Part shown: piece after piece, positions 9,066 through 17,681 of the stretch
Layout of the letters: each line of letters begins with the position of its first letter
Numbering within the stretch: position 1 is the stretch's first letter
Position numbers and translations under genes: made by a program
NCBI GenBank assembly: GCA_019550975.1
Contig: SDWH01000003.1
Span: 62,001 to 126,000 of the forward strand
Source of the DNA: Bacteroidales bacterium SW299
GTDB lineage: Bacteria; Bacteroidota; Bacteroidia; Bacteroidales; Bacteroidaceae
Reading direction: 5' to 3'
Length of the DNA stretch: 64,000 bases
The notes under the pieces: model-generated
Database searches by the model: none
What the model was told of the DNA's origin: nothing
What the model saw: the letters and a program-made list of their open reading frames with translations, nothing else

Positions 9066-9080
9066 GTTTATTTTATAAAC
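9066..9080. promoter_or_regulatory. Candidate operator (copy 1), GTTTATTTTATAAAC
   Basis: A 15-bp interrupted palindrome (GTTTAT, TTT, ATAAAC), located between the predicted start of transcription and the start codon of the membrane protein/regulator operon. An identical copy lies at 9145-9159 inside the promoter. Confidence 0.6.
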
Positions 9081-9131
9081 TATCTATGTCTAAAAAACAG
9101 GCACCGCGCGTCATTGCCTGTTCTTTTGCAG

Positions 9132-9163
9132 CAAAGATAAATAAGTTTATTTTATAAACCAAA
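9132..9163 (-). promoter_or_regulatory. Bacteroides-type promoter with embedded operator
   Basis: On the minus strand, -33 TTTG (9160-9163) and -7 TATCTTTG (9132-9139) are separated by 20 bp. The dyad GTTTATTTTATAAAC (9145-9159) fills most of the spacer. It drives the 9045-to-8145 operon. Binding there would block RNA polymerase. Confidence 0.7.
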
Positions 9164-9255
9164 TAAAAACGGATTTTTTTTGTGGCACTGTCAACAGCTG
9201 TATTTCCGGTGAAAAGGCTGGAGTGTGTACAATGTGCAAGGAAATTGAAAAAGTG

Positions 9256-9301
9256 ATGTGAGTCATGCGGATTCTCGGAAAAAGATTTGCATGACTCACA
9301 T
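9256..9301 (-). terminator. Hairpin terminator of the DUF1349 gene
   Basis: Perfect 13-bp inverted repeat, ATGTGAGTCATGC at 9256-9268 and its complement at 9289-9301, 4 bp beyond the stop codon. On the minus strand it is followed shortly by CACTTTTTC. Confidence 0.7.
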
Positions 9302-9305
9302 AATA

Positions 9306-9956
9306 TTAATGCTCCGCGTTCTTTTTCAGCCATTCCATCCGCCGCATGTCAGGCAGATGAGTCACCTTGAATCCTTCGAAAGTGACATTGAATCCTTCTC
9401 CGTCGGGACAGGCTCCCATCAGGCCGACCATCATCGGTGTGTTGTCCGGCATCCATGCGTTGCGCATCATGGTATAGGTTTTGTCGTCAAAAGAATAGAA
9501 TACTTCGACGGCATCTTTCCGGCGTACAGCTTTGATCCAGACGTAAGGAACGGCTTTGTCAAGTGAGATGACGCTCCAGTCGCTGGTATGGTGGGTGACG
9601 ACTGTACTCAGGTTGTATTTGCCGTCTACGAACTCGATCCCCGCCTTGATGTAGTTTTCCTTGTCGATGCGGAGCATCAGACCGGCCTGGTCAAAGCGCA
9701 CCTTATAGTCTCCCGTAATCTTTACCTTTACCTCAAACTCTCCTCCGTAGGTGGTATAATAGAAAGGAGCATCGTCTACGGTAAATCCATAGTGCGAGAT
9801 ACGCCAGTAGTCACTGTGCGGGGTGACCGACATGTTAAGTGTTTTTCCGTTTATTTCCCATTGCTCAGGTTCGTTGAACCATTGCATCTTCTCGAGGGTC
9901 TGTGCCTGCAGGCCTAACGTACCCAGTGTGAAAAGTGTAAGAATAAGTGTTTTCAT
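9306..9956 (-). CDS. DUF1349 domain-containing secreted protein
   Basis: 216 aa with a signal peptide (MKTLILTLFTLGTLGLQAQ) and a concanavalin-like DUF1349 fold. Typical motifs are YYTTYGGEFEVKVKITGDY, FDQAGLMLRIDKENYIKAGIEFVDG, LSTVVTHHTSDWS and a late GLMGACPDGEGFNVTFEGF. The family is generally assumed to bind or act on carbohydrates, but enzymatic activity is not established. It is monocistronic: a hairpin terminator follows. It is divergent from the LuxR-type regulator, sharing the palindromic promoter at 9992-10007. Confidence 0.85.
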   Translation of the reverse strand: MKTLILTLFTLGTLGLQAQTLEKMQWFNEPEQWEINGKTLNMSVTPHSDYWRISHYGFTVDDAPFYYTTYGGEFEVKVKITGDYKVRFDQAGLMLRIDKENYIKAGIEFVDGKYNLSTVVTHHTSDWSVISLDKAVPYVWIKAVRRKDAVEVFYSFDDKTYTMMRNAWMPDNTPMMVGLMGACPDGEGFNVTFEGFKVTHLPDMRRMEWLKKNAEH

Positions 9957-9991
9957 TTGTCTGTAAGAATTTATGATGGTGATATATTTTT

Positions 9992-10007
9992 TATCTTTGC
10001 AAAGATA
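9992..10007. promoter_or_regulatory. Palindromic bidirectional -7 element
   Basis: The sequence ATCTTTGCAAAGAT (9993-10006) is a perfect 14-bp palindrome. It reads as TATCTTTG on the plus strand (9992-9999, towards the LuxR gene) and on the minus strand (10000-10007, towards the DUF1349 gene). The two promoters would overlap back-to-back. No good -33 TTTG is seen at the ideal spacing for either. Confidence 0.5.
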
Positions 10008-10063
10008 TTGCCTTCAGATAAACGGGTCAATGCTTATTAATAACCATTTTTGTAGCGCATGCC

Positions 10064-10813
10064 ATGAATGATACTTTGCAGGAACTCAACCGGAATTTGC
10101 TGGTGCAGGATTTTGAAGACGTGGAAAACTCTTCGGACATATCCGGCCGTTGCAGGCGGATTGCCCGGATGTATGCGGAGATGGAGAATGCTGTGGCTGT
10201 ATTGAGCGACATGAGGTCGGACCGAAGCTGTATTTATTACGGAGGTATGGGTGAGATGCTGGGTATGGCTTCCCGTGGCACCTTCCTGGAGACGGACTCC
10301 ATTTGGGAAAAAGAGATTTTCGAGCGGATGAGTCCCGGTGACCTGATGAAAAAGCACGTACAGGAACTTCGTTTTTTTCATTTCCGGAAGTCTCTTTCTC
10401 CTGATGTGCGTACCCGTTACTTTCTGATGTCGCGTCTGAAGATGAAGAATGCGTCGGGCGGTGAAGTGCAGGTCTGTCATCGGATGTTTTATATAGAAGA
10501 TTCTTCGGGGAATGTCGCGTTCGCCTTGTGTCTGTATACTTTGTGCCGTGACGAACATCCGGACGTGATTATAGACTCTCTGACAGGAGAGCAGATTGAT
10601 ATCGGACGGCAATCGTGCGGGACGTTGTTGTCAAAAAGGGAGTGTGAGGTACTGGGACTGATCGGGCAGGGAAAATCGAGCAAGGAGATAGCCGGCACAC
10701 TTTCTGTCAGCATTCATACGGTGAGTCGTCACCGGCAGAATATTTTGCGGAAGTTGCATGCCGGAAATTCCGTCAATGCTGTGGCAATAGCGAAAAAACT
10801 GAATTTGTTGTAA
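10064..10813 (+). CDS. LuxR-family transcriptional regulator with PAS-like sensor region
   Basis: 249 aa. The N-terminal about 170 residues resemble a degenerate PAS-type sensor (FERMSPGDLMKKHVQELRFFHF ... GEVQVCHRMFYIEDSSGNVAFALCLYTL), and residues about 185-245 form a LuxR/FixJ-type HTH (LLSKRECEVLGLIGQGKSSKEIA ... SVSIHTVSRHRQNILRKL). There is no receiver domain, so it is not a standard response regulator. It ends 15 bp before the threonine aldolase gene, probably co-transcribed. The ligand is unknown. Confidence 0.85.
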   Translation: MNDTLQELNRNLLVQDFEDVENSSDISGRCRRIARMYAEMENAVAVLSDMRSDRSCIYYGGMGEMLGMASRGTFLETDSIWEKEIFERMSPGDLMKKHVQELRFFHFRKSLSPDVRTRYFLMSRLKMKNASGGEVQVCHRMFYIEDSSGNVAFALCLYTLCRDEHPDVIIDSLTGEQIDIGRQSCGTLLSKRECEVLGLIGQGKSSKEIAGTLSVSIHTVSRHRQNILRKLHAGNSVNAVAIAKKLNLL

Positions 10814-10828
10814 CCAATAAAAGGATAT

Positions 10829-11854
10829 ATGCAGTATTTTGACAGTGATTATATGGAAGGGGCACATCCCCTTATTATGGAGCGTCTGATCAGGACCAAT
10901 ATGGAGAAAACACCAGGTTACGGGACTGATGCATATTGTGAGTCGGCCCGGAGGAGAATCCGTGAGGCATGCGGATGTCCTGAGGCTGAGGTGCATTTTC
11001 TTGTAGGGGGTACTCAGACCAATGCTACTACGATTACAGCCATTCTCCGTCCGTATGAAGGAGTGATTGCAGCCGTTACAGGTCATATCAATGTGCATGA
11101 AGCAGGTGCCATTGAAGCGGGAGGACATAAAGTACTTGCACTTCCCTCGCATGAAGGAAAACTGGATGCGGCGGAGGTAGACCGTTATGTGAGTGATTTC
11201 TATGCCGATCCGAGCTGGGACCACATGGTGGCTCCGGGCATGGTGTATATTTCACATCCTACAGAATACGGAACGCTTTATCGTCTGGACGAACTGAAGG
11301 CGTTGTCGTCCGTATGCCGCAAGCGTCATATTCCCTTGTTTCTTGACGGCGCACGTTTGGGTTATGGCTTGGCCGCTCATGGAACAGATGTGACGCTCGA
11401 AGCCATTGCGTCTTTGTGTGATATTTTCTATATAGGAGGTACCAAAGTGGGAGCCTTGTTTGGCGAAGCGGTGGTGATTCCCCGCCCGGGCTTCGTGAAG
11501 CAGTTCAATACGATCATCAAGCAGCGTGGCGTGCTCTTGGCAAAAGGGCGTTTGCTCGGCCTGCAGTTTGATACATTGTTTACGGACGGACTGTATCTGA
11601 AGATTGCCCGTCACGGCATCGAGATGGCCGACCGCATTGCAGCCTGCCTGGAAAAGAAAGGATATCGGTTTTATGTGGCTCCTCAAAGCAATCAGTTGTT
11701 TGTGGTGCTTGAAAACAGCCGTCTTTCTGCGTTGTCCGGACATGTCAGTTTCGGCATCTGGGAAAAGGCAGATGCTGATCATACGGTTGTCCGCATTGCT
11801 ACCAGTTGGGCTACGCGCGAAGAGGATGTAGAAGAGCTGATCTCTTTGCTGTGA
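10829..11854 (+). CDS. ltaE: Low-specificity L-threonine aldolase
   Basis: 341-aa PLP enzyme of the beta-eliminating lyase/threonine aldolase family. It cleaves L-threonine (and allo-threonine) to glycine and acetaldehyde. Visible motifs are the PLP phosphate-binding LVGGTQTNATT, the aspartate contact FLDGARLGYGL, and the Schiff-base lysine Lys206 in IGGTKVGALFG. The length matches the family. It is downstream of, and probably co-expressed with, the LuxR-type regulator. A related beta-eliminating lyase is the only real alternative. Confidence 0.92.
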   Translation: MQYFDSDYMEGAHPLIMERLIRTNMEKTPGYGTDAYCESARRRIREACGCPEAEVHFLVGGTQTNATTITAILRPYEGVIAAVTGHINVHEAGAIEAGGHKVLALPSHEGKLDAAEVDRYVSDFYADPSWDHMVAPGMVYISHPTEYGTLYRLDELKALSSVCRKRHIPLFLDGARLGYGLAAHGTDVTLEAIASLCDIFYIGGTKVGALFGEAVVIPRPGFVKQFNTIIKQRGVLLAKGRLLGLQFDTLFTDGLYLKIARHGIEMADRIAACLEKKGYRFYVAPQSNQLFVVLENSRLSALSGHVSFGIWEKADADHTVVRIATSWATREEDVEELISLL

Positions 11855-11937
11855 GTTTAAATGCCAAAGCCGCAGAGAAGTTCCGGGGTTTGCCCGTCCG
11901 TCCTCAGCAGCTTGGCTGTTTCGGGGAGAGCATGGCG

Positions 11938-12459
11938 TCATTTATCTTCTTTAAACCAGGCGGCGTAGGTCAGATAATTGTGGGCCGTGCGTTGGTTGAG
12001 CGTTTTGCTTTGTTCCGGGTCTATTTTCTTGATGAAATGCGCCGGCACCCCTCCCCAAAGCGTGTATGGTTCGATGATTGTGTTTGCGAGAACCAATGCG
12101 CCGGCGGCTACAATGGCTCCTTCACCCACAACGGCATTGTCGAGCAGCGTGGCTCCCATGCCTATAAGCGCATTGTTGCCTACGTGCGCACCGTGGAGGG
12201 TGACATTGTGTCCGATGGAAACGTCATCTCCCAGTTCAACGGTAGACTTCTCGAATAAGGTGTGAAGCACCGTTCCGTCCTGTATGTTTACGCGGTTGCC
12301 GATTCGGATGGAATTGACATCTCCTCGCAGTACGGCGTTGAACCAGATGCTGCATTGGTCTCCGATAATCACATCTCCGATGATCGTAGCGTTTTCTGCC
12401 AGATAGCAGTTCTCTCCGATTTGTGGGGTGAATCCCCTTACAGATTTTATTAAAGCCAT
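11938..12459 (-). CDS. Gamma carbonic anhydrase family protein
   Basis: 173 aa, left-handed beta-helix with hexapeptide repeats (NATIIGDVIIGDQCSIWFNAVLRGDVN, IGNRVNIQDGTVLHTL, VELGDDVSIGHNVTLHGAHVGNNALIGMGA). The zinc-ligand histidines of the gamma class are present (VLHTL, IGHNVTLHGAHV). The family has zinc-dependent CO2 hydration in some members and unknown substrates in others (YrdA/PaaY/CaiE-like), so activity is not certain. It lies 38 bp downstream of the aminopeptidase P gene on the same strand, likely in one transcript. Confidence 0.9.
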   Translation of the reverse strand: MALIKSVRGFTPQIGENCYLAENATIIGDVIIGDQCSIWFNAVLRGDVNSIRIGNRVNIQDGTVLHTLFEKSTVELGDDVSIGHNVTLHGAHVGNNALIGMGATLLDNAVVGEGAIVAAGALVLANTIIEPYTLWGGVPAHFIKKIDPEQSKTLNQRTAHNYLTYAAWFKEDK

Positions 12460-12497
12460 TTTATTCTTTTCCGGTTGAAAGTTATTTGAACTGTGAA

Positions 12498-14276
12498 TTA
12501 TATCTCACTTGTTGCCTGTTTCAGCCATGCCTGTTCTTCTGCGTTCAGCATAGGGCAGAGCTGCTCGTAAACCTGCCGGTGATACTTGTTCAGCCATCCT
12601 TTTTCTTCGTCTGTCAGCATTTCGGCATGAATCGCCTCTTTGTCAATGGGGCAGAGGGTGAGCGGTTCGAACTTGTAAAAATCTCCAAACTCCGTGCGCT
12701 GGCTTTGCACGATGAGCATGGTGTTTTCCGTCCGCACTCCGTGGCGTCCCGCTTTATAGATTCCCGGTTCGTTCGTTATGGTCATGCCGGGCAGCAGAAG
12801 AGCCGGCACATGATTCATGCGGAATTGGTGCGGTCCTTCATGGACGTTCAGAAAATGTCCGACTCCATGCCCCGTGCCATGTCCGTAGTTGATGCCAGCC
12901 TTCCACATGAACTGGCGGGCAAGGGCATCCAGTTGCGTGCCGCAGGTTCCGTACGGGAATTCAGCCATCGACAAGGAGATGAATCCTTTCAATACCAGCG
13001 TGTAGTCCTTTTTCTGTTCCTCTGTAACCGGTCCAAGTGCGATTGTCCGTGTGATGTCGGTTGTTCCGTCCAGATATTGCGCCCCGCTGTCCAACAATAG
13101 CAGTCCTTCGGGTTTCAGTGTAGAGGCCGATTCCTCGGTTGCCTCATAATGTACGATGGCTCCATGTTCTTGATAGCCTGCAATGGTATCAAAACTGATG
13201 CCTTTAAACAAATCCTGCTGTGCGCGGAACTCAAACAGCTTCCGGTCAATGCTCTTTTCTGTTTCCTCTCCGTTTCTTACGGCGTTTTTCAGCCATATGA
13301 GGAATTTGACCATAGCAGCTCCGTCGCGTTTCATGGCTGAGCGGAATCCCTCGATCTCTGTTTCGTTTTTGATTGCCTTCAGGCAAAGTGCCGGTGATGG
13401 CTTTCGGATGACGGTTGTACAGGCGGATGCTGCTTGATAGAGCGCATAGTTGGCAGAATCAGAAATCTGGATGTTTCGTCCTTTATAGTTCAGCAGCGCT
13501 TCTGTAACCTGATTGTAGTCTTGGGTGTTGATATTGTTGGCGGCAAGGTATTGGCGCGTTTCTTCGGTGAGCTTTTGGGGGTGTATGAACAATGTGGCAT
13601 CATTGGCGGTGATAAGCAGGTAGCTTACAAAGACCGGGTTGCAATGTACGTCGTCCCCTCTCAGGTTGAGCGTCCAGGCTATTTCGTCGAGTGCTGAAAG
13701 AAGCACTCCTTCTGCGCCGTTGCCGTGTATGCTTTCGCGTATTCTTGCCAGCTTGCTCTGGCATGATTCGCCGGCATAGCACAAAGGCAGGATGAAGGGG
13801 CGGTTCAAGGGTATGGATGGGCGGTCGGTCCATAGGGCCTCAAAAGGATCGGGAATGGAAACGACTTCCAGACCATATGCTGCGACTGCAGATTTCAGCA
13901 TTTCGGTTTCGTCCAGCGTATTTACAGTACCGTCAATCCCGATGCGTCCGTGGGGCGGGAGCTGCGAACCCAGCCACTGAGGGATGGACGGAGTTTCTGG
14001 CAGCCGGTCTTTAAATAAGGTATATTCTGTGCCCTCCAATTGTTCTTCAGCCTGCAAAAAATAACGCGAATCAGTCCATAGCCCGCATTGGTCTGCGGTG
14101 ATGACCGCCGTCCCTGCTGAGCCGGTAAAGCCTGATATCCATTTCCTGCATTCCCAATGGGCAGGTACGTACTCTCCCGAATGAGGGTCGGTGCTCGGCA
14201 CAATGAAAGCGTCGACGTGCTGCGACAGCATGACTTTTCTCAAGGCGGCGACACGCTCTGTAATGATATGTTTCAT
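12498..14276 (-). CDS. Aminopeptidase P family protein (Xaa-Pro aminopeptidase)
   Basis: 592-aa metallopeptidase of family M24B, releasing an N-terminal residue ahead of proline. Two creatinase-like N-terminal domains (RVAALRKVMLSQHVDAFIVPSTDPH ... RKWISGFTGSAGTAV) precede the pita-bread catalytic domain. The metal ligands are seen in LLLDSGAQYLDGTTDITRT (two Asp), GTGHGVGHFLNVHEGPH (His), TITNEPGIY (Glu) and GVRTENTML (Glu). The three-domain length resembles cytosolic APP1-type enzymes, longer than E. coli PepP. It has no signal peptide. A minus-strand -7-like box TAACTTTG lies at 14310-14317. Confidence 0.93.
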   Translation of the reverse strand: MKHIITERVAALRKVMLSQHVDAFIVPSTDPHSGEYVPAHWECRKWISGFTGSAGTAVITADQCGLWTDSRYFLQAEEQLEGTEYTLFKDRLPETPSIPQWLGSQLPPHGRIGIDGTVNTLDETEMLKSAVAAYGLEVVSIPDPFEALWTDRPSIPLNRPFILPLCYAGESCQSKLARIRESIHGNGAEGVLLSALDEIAWTLNLRGDDVHCNPVFVSYLLITANDATLFIHPQKLTEETRQYLAANNINTQDYNQVTEALLNYKGRNIQISDSANYALYQAASACTTVIRKPSPALCLKAIKNETEIEGFRSAMKRDGAAMVKFLIWLKNAVRNGEETEKSIDRKLFEFRAQQDLFKGISFDTIAGYQEHGAIVHYEATEESASTLKPEGLLLLDSGAQYLDGTTDITRTIALGPVTEEQKKDYTLVLKGFISLSMAEFPYGTCGTQLDALARQFMWKAGINYGHGTGHGVGHFLNVHEGPHQFRMNHVPALLLPGMTITNEPGIYKAGRHGVRTENTMLIVQSQRTEFGDFYKFEPLTLCPIDKEAIHAEMLTDEEKGWLNKYHRQVYEQLCPMLNAEEQAWLKQATSEI

Positions 14277-14356
14277 GATGTGTAACTGTTTTTAATGTAT
14301 TAAGGTATACAAAGTTAGCATTTCTGTGTGATTTTTTATAAAATATGCCGGAAAGT

Positions 14357-14387
14357 TTTGTGGATAAAGAAAGTATGTGTAATTTTG
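14357..14387 (+). promoter_or_regulatory. Promoter of rpsU-xerC-hpf
   Basis: -33 TTTG at 14357-14360 and -7 TAATTTTG at 14380-14387, spacing 19 bp. This is a textbook fit to the Bacteroides sigma consensus, 58 bp ahead of rpsU. Confidence 0.8.
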
Positions 14388-14445
14388 CGCCGCGATTAAC
14401 TGCCGGAAATATTTAATAACAACATATCTTTAATTTTAAAAAAAC

Positions 14446-14637
14446 ATGATTATTGTACCAGTAAAAGAAGGCGAAAACATTGAAAAGGCGCTGAAGAAAT
14501 TCAAAAGAAAATTTGAAAAAACAGGTGTAATTAAAGAACTGAGAAACAGACAGCAGTACGACAAACCGTCTGTTAAAAAGAGGCTTAAGATGGAACATGC
14601 CATCTATGTACAAAAAATGCGTCAGAACGAAGAATAA
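14446..14637 (+). CDS. rpsU: 30S ribosomal protein S21
   Basis: 63-aa basic protein MIIVPVKEGENIEKALKKF ... with the S21 core KFKRKFEKTGVIKELRNRQQYDKPS. It binds the 16S 3' end near the anti-Shine-Dalgarno region; in Bacteroidetes, S21 with S6/S18 is reported to sequester that region. There is no Shine-Dalgarno in its own leader here. It is the first gene of rpsU-xerC-hpf. Confidence 0.97.
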   Translation: MIIVPVKEGENIEKALKKFKRKFEKTGVIKELRNRQQYDKPSVKKRLKMEHAIYVQKMRQNEE

Positions 14638-14708
14638 TAATTCCGCAAAATTCTTGAATTATTGAATTCTTTTTCATATATTCGTTGCTGAATATAAGCG
14701 ATGTTTCT

Positions 14709-15590
14709 ATGCTGAAAGAATCTTTTTTAAGGTATCTCCGCTATGAACGGAACTATTCGGACTATACGGTGCTTTCGTATGGTACGGATTTGGTTAAGTT
14801 TGAGGAGTTCTTTAAAAACATGGACGAGGCTCTGGACTACCGGACGGTGGATGCTGATGTTATCCGCAATTGGGTGGTTTCGCTGATGGATGCAGGCTAT
14901 ACGGCTTCTTCAGTGAACAGAAAGCTGAGTTCGTTGCGGTCTTTTTATCATTATTTGCTGAGGAAAGGCGTTGTCAGAGTTGACCCTATGCTGAAGATTG
15001 CCGGTCCTAAAAAGAGGAAGCCGCTTCCCGTTTTTGTGAAAGAAGCCGATATGGCCCGTTTGCTTGATGAAACGGATTTCGGCGAAGGCTTTTTAGGAGT
15101 GCGTGACCGTATGATTATAGAGATGTTCTATTCGACGGGGATGCGGTTGTCTGAACTTGTGGGGCTGGCTGACAAGGACGTGGATTTCTCGGCGGGAGTG
15201 ATAAAGGTGACTGGAAAGAGAAACAAGCAAAGGCTGATCCCTTTCGGAGAGGAGCTGAGGGAAGATATGAAAGCTTATGTGGAGGCGAGGAACGAAAGCT
15301 GTGACGGGAAATGTGAGGCTTTTTTTGTCCGTAAGGACGGAAGGGCAATGCTTCCTGGAACGGTGAGGCTTATAGTGAAACGGAACCTGTCGAAAGTTGT
15401 AACGTTGAAGAAAAGGAGCCCGCATGTGCTTAGGCATACCTTTGCTACTTCCATGCTGAACAATCATGCCAACTTGGAAGCGGTGAAGGAGTTGCTGGGA
15501 CATGAGAGCCTGACCACTACGGAGGTCTATACGCATACGACTTTTGAAGAATTAAAAAAAGTTTATAAACAAGCTCATCCCAGAGCCTAA
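14709..15590 (+). CDS. xerC: Tyrosine recombinase XerC/XerD family
   Basis: 293-aa site-specific recombinase, the chromosome-dimer-resolution type (dif site). An N-terminal SAM-like core-binding domain (SFLRYLRYERNYSDYTVLSY) precedes the catalytic domain. The catalytic residues are R (FYSTGMRLSELVGL), K (KVTGKRNKQRLIPF), HxxR (SPHVLRHTFATSML), H (LLGHESLTTTEVYTHTT) and the Tyr nucleophile. The ATG at 14709 is preferred over the in-frame TTG at 14685 that would add eight residues. The position between rpsU and hpf is the usual Bacteroides arrangement; XerC versus XerD cannot be settled here. Confidence 0.9.
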   Translation: MLKESFLRYLRYERNYSDYTVLSYGTDLVKFEEFFKNMDEALDYRTVDADVIRNWVVSLMDAGYTASSVNRKLSSLRSFYHYLLRKGVVRVDPMLKIAGPKKRKPLPVFVKEADMARLLDETDFGEGFLGVRDRMIIEMFYSTGMRLSELVGLADKDVDFSAGVIKVTGKRNKQRLIPFGEELREDMKAYVEARNESCDGKCEAFFVRKDGRAMLPGTVRLIVKRNLSKVVTLKKRSPHVLRHTFATSMLNNHANLEAVKELLGHESLTTTEVYTHTTFEELKKVYKQAHPRA

Positions 15591-15607
15591 AGAAAGAGGA
15601 GGTAATT

Positions 15608-15907
15608 ATGGAAGTAAGAATTCAATCCATTCATTTCGATGCGTCTGAAAAACTGGAAGCCTTTATTCAGAAGAAGGCGGAAAAGCTCGAGAGATTTTGC
15701 GATAATATAAAGAAAGTAGAGGTGTCTTTGAAAGTTGTGAAACCTGAAACGGCTATGAACAAGGAGGCCGGAGTGCGTGTCTTGGCGCTCAATTCAGAGT
15801 TTTACGCAGAAAAAGTAAGTGATACATTCGAAGAATCGATAGATGTGTGCATGGATGCACTGTCTAAGCAATTGCTGAAAGCGAAAGAAAAACAGCAGGG
15901 TAAGTAA
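15608..15907 (+). CDS. hpf: Ribosome hibernation-promoting factor, short form (HPF/RaiA)
   Basis: 99 aa, single S30AE domain (MEVRIQSIHFDASEKLEAFIQ ... EKLERFCDNIKKVEVSLKV). It binds the decoding region of idle ribosomes. At this length it is the short form, without the C-terminal dimerization domain of long HPF. It has an unusually strong ribosome binding site for this phylum (GAGGAGGT, 15596-15603). It starts 17 bp after xerC and is the last gene of rpsU-xerC-hpf. Confidence 0.93.
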   Translation: MEVRIQSIHFDASEKLEAFIQKKAEKLERFCDNIKKVEVSLKVVKPETAMNKEAGVRVLALNSEFYAEKVSDTFEESIDVCMDALSKQLLKAKEKQQGK

Positions 15908-15924
15908 AAAAGTCACGAAAATGT

Positions 15925-15954
15925 TTTGTGATTAAAAAATAATACCTAACTTTG
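15925..15954 (+). promoter_or_regulatory. Promoter of the tRNA-tuf operon
   Basis: -33 TTTG at 15925-15928 and -7 TAACTTTG at 15947-15954, spacing 18 bp. The predicted transcript begins close to a stem-loop, GCAGCCG at 15954-15960 pairing with 15976-15982. Confidence 0.75.
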
Positions 15955-15999
15955 CAGCCGCTAAGTCGTGAAAGGCGGCTGCAAAATTTTTAAAATCAA

Positions 16000-16073
16000 G
16001 CCTCTTTAGCTCAGTTGGCCAGAGCACGTGATTTGTAATCTCGGGGTCGTTGGTTCGAATCCGACAAGAGGCT
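16000..16073 (+). tRNA. tRNA-Thr (anticodon UGU)
   Basis: Acceptor stem GCCTCTT pairs with AAGAGGC (16066-16072), the TTCGAAT T-loop is present, and the anticodon loop TTTGTAA gives TGT. First of four clustered tRNAs before tuf. The 3' CCA is not encoded. Confidence 0.97.
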
Positions 16074-16126
16074 CAACAAGAAGAGAAAACAAAAGGCGTT
16101 CCAATGCCGGTTGTTCTTTGAGAGTG

Positions 16127-16209
16127 GGGCAAATACCAGAGTGGCCAAATGGGGCAGACTGTAAATCTGCTGGCTTACGCCTTCGGTGGTTCGAATCCAT
16201 CTTTGCCCA
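16127..16209 (+). tRNA. tRNA-Tyr (anticodon GUA)
   Basis: Acceptor GGGCAAA pairs with TTTGCCC (16202-16208). The anticodon loop CTGTAAA gives GTA, and a long variable arm (class II) is present, as expected for bacterial tRNA-Tyr. Confidence 0.97.
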
Positions 16210-16218
16210 CTTGAATTT

Positions 16219-16291
16219 GCGGAAGTAGCTCAGTTGATAGAGCATTAGCCTTCCAAGCTGAGGGTCGCGGGTTTGAGTCCCGTCTTCCGCT
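16219..16291 (+). tRNA. tRNA-Gly (anticodon UCC)
   Basis: Acceptor GCGGAAG pairs with CTTCCGC (16284-16290). The anticodon loop CTTCCAA gives TCC. Confidence 0.97.
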
Positions 16292-16310
16292 CTTTTTCTT
16301 CTTCTTTTTT

Positions 16311-16382
<72 letters not shown>

Positions 16383-16430
16383 CGTGGATTTGTAAAGCTG
16401 ATTATTAATCAAATAAAAATAAGTAAAGCT

Positions 16431-17615
16431 ATGGCTAAAGAGAAATTTGAGCGTTCGAAACCGCACGTTAACATTGGTACTATTGGTCATGTTGACCACG
16501 GTAAAACCACTTTGACTGCTGCTATTACAACAGTATTGGCAAAGAAGGGTCTTTCAGAATTGCGTTCTTTCGATTCTATCGATAACGCTCCTGAAGAAAA
16601 GGAAAGAGGTATCACTATCAACACCTCTCACGTAGAGTATGAAACAGCTAATCGTCACTATGCTCACGTTGACTGTCCGGGACACGCCGACTATGTAAAG
16701 AACATGGTAACTGGTGCTGCTCAGATGGATGGTGCGATCATCGTAGTTGCTGCAACTGATGGTCCGATGCCTCAGACTCGTGAACACATCCTGTTGGCTC
16801 GTCAGGTAAACGTACCGCGCTTGGTTGTATTCTTGAACAAGTGTGATATGGTTGACGATGAGGAAATGTTGGAACTGGTAGAAATGGAAATGCGTGAATT
16901 GCTTTCATTCTATGACTATGACGGTGACAACACTCCGATTATCCGTGGTTCTGCATTGGGTGCTTTGAACGGTGTTCCTCAGTGGGAAGAAAAGGTTATG
17001 GAGCTTATGGATGCTGTTGATACTTGGATTCCTCTGCCTCCGCGTGATGTGGACAAACCGTTCTTGATGCCGGTTGAAGACGTATTCTCTATCACTGGTC
17101 GTGGTACTGTTGCTACAGGACGTATCGAAGCTGGCCGCGTTAAGGTTGGTGATGAAGTTGAAATCCTTGGATTGGGCGAAGACAAGAAGTCTGTTGTAAC
17201 TGGCGTTGAAATGTTCCGTAAGATTTTGGACGAAGGCGAAGCTGGTGATAACGTAGGTCTGTTGCTCCGTGGTATCGACAAGAACGAAATCAAGCGTGGT
17301 ATGATTCTGTGCCACCCGGGTCAGGTTAAGGCTCACTCTAAGTTCAAAGCTGAGGTTTATATCCTGAAGAAAGAAGAAGGTGGTCGTCACACTCCGTTCC
17401 ACAACCACTATCGTCCTCAGTTCTATCTGCGTACTATGGACTGTACAGGTGAAATCTCTTTGCCGGAAGGAACAGACATGGTAATGCCGGGTGATAACGT
17501 AACTATCACTGTAGATTTGATCTACCCGGTTGCATTGAACGTAGGTCTGCGTTTCGCTATCCGTGAAGGTGGACGTACAGTAGGTGCTGGTCAGATTACT
17601 GAAATCCTTGACTAA
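16431..17615 (+). CDS. tuf: Elongation factor Tu
   Basis: 394-aa translational GTPase delivering aminoacyl-tRNA to the ribosome. G1 is [11 protein letters not shown]2 is in [14 protein letters not shown]3 DCPGHADY, G4 NKCDMVDD. Domains 2 and 3 follow ([36 protein letters not shown]). Start at [16 protein letters not shown] (16431); an upstream in-frame extension runs through the tRNA-Thr and is not real. It lies in the order tRNA-Thr-Tyr-Gly-Thr-tuf, as in E. coli tufB. Confidence 0.99.
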   Translation: MAKEKFERSKPHVNIGTIGHVDHGKTTLTAAITTVLAKKGLSELRSFDSIDNAPEEKERGITINTSHVEYETANRHYAHVDCPGHADYVKNMVTGAAQMDGAIIVVAATDGPMPQTREHILLARQVNVPRLVVFLNKCDMVDDEEMLELVEMEMRELLSFYDYDGDNTPIIRGSALGALNGVPQWEEKVMELMDAVDTWIPLPPRDVDKPFLMPVEDVFSITGRGTVATGRIEAGRVKVGDEVEILGLGEDKKSVVTGVEMFRKILDEGEAGDNVGLLLRGIDKNEIKRGMILCHPGQVKAHSKFKAEVYILKKEEGGRHTPFHNHYRPQFYLRTMDCTGEISLPEGTDMVMPGDNVTITVDLIYPVALNVGLRFAIREGGRTVGAGQITEILD

Positions 17616-17647
17616 TAAATTGAATGGTTGTTTAACCGAATGATACG

Positions 17648-17680
17648 ATAGTTCCCGGATTCGTTTTCGGGAACTATTTT
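17648..17680 (+). terminator. Terminator after tuf
   Basis: 10-bp stem ATAGTTCCCG (17648-17657) pairs with CGGGAACTAT (17668-17677), followed by a T run that ends just before tRNA-Trp. Probably leaky, separating tuf expression from the ribosomal/RNAP genes. Confidence 0.75.
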
Positions 17681-17681
17681 T

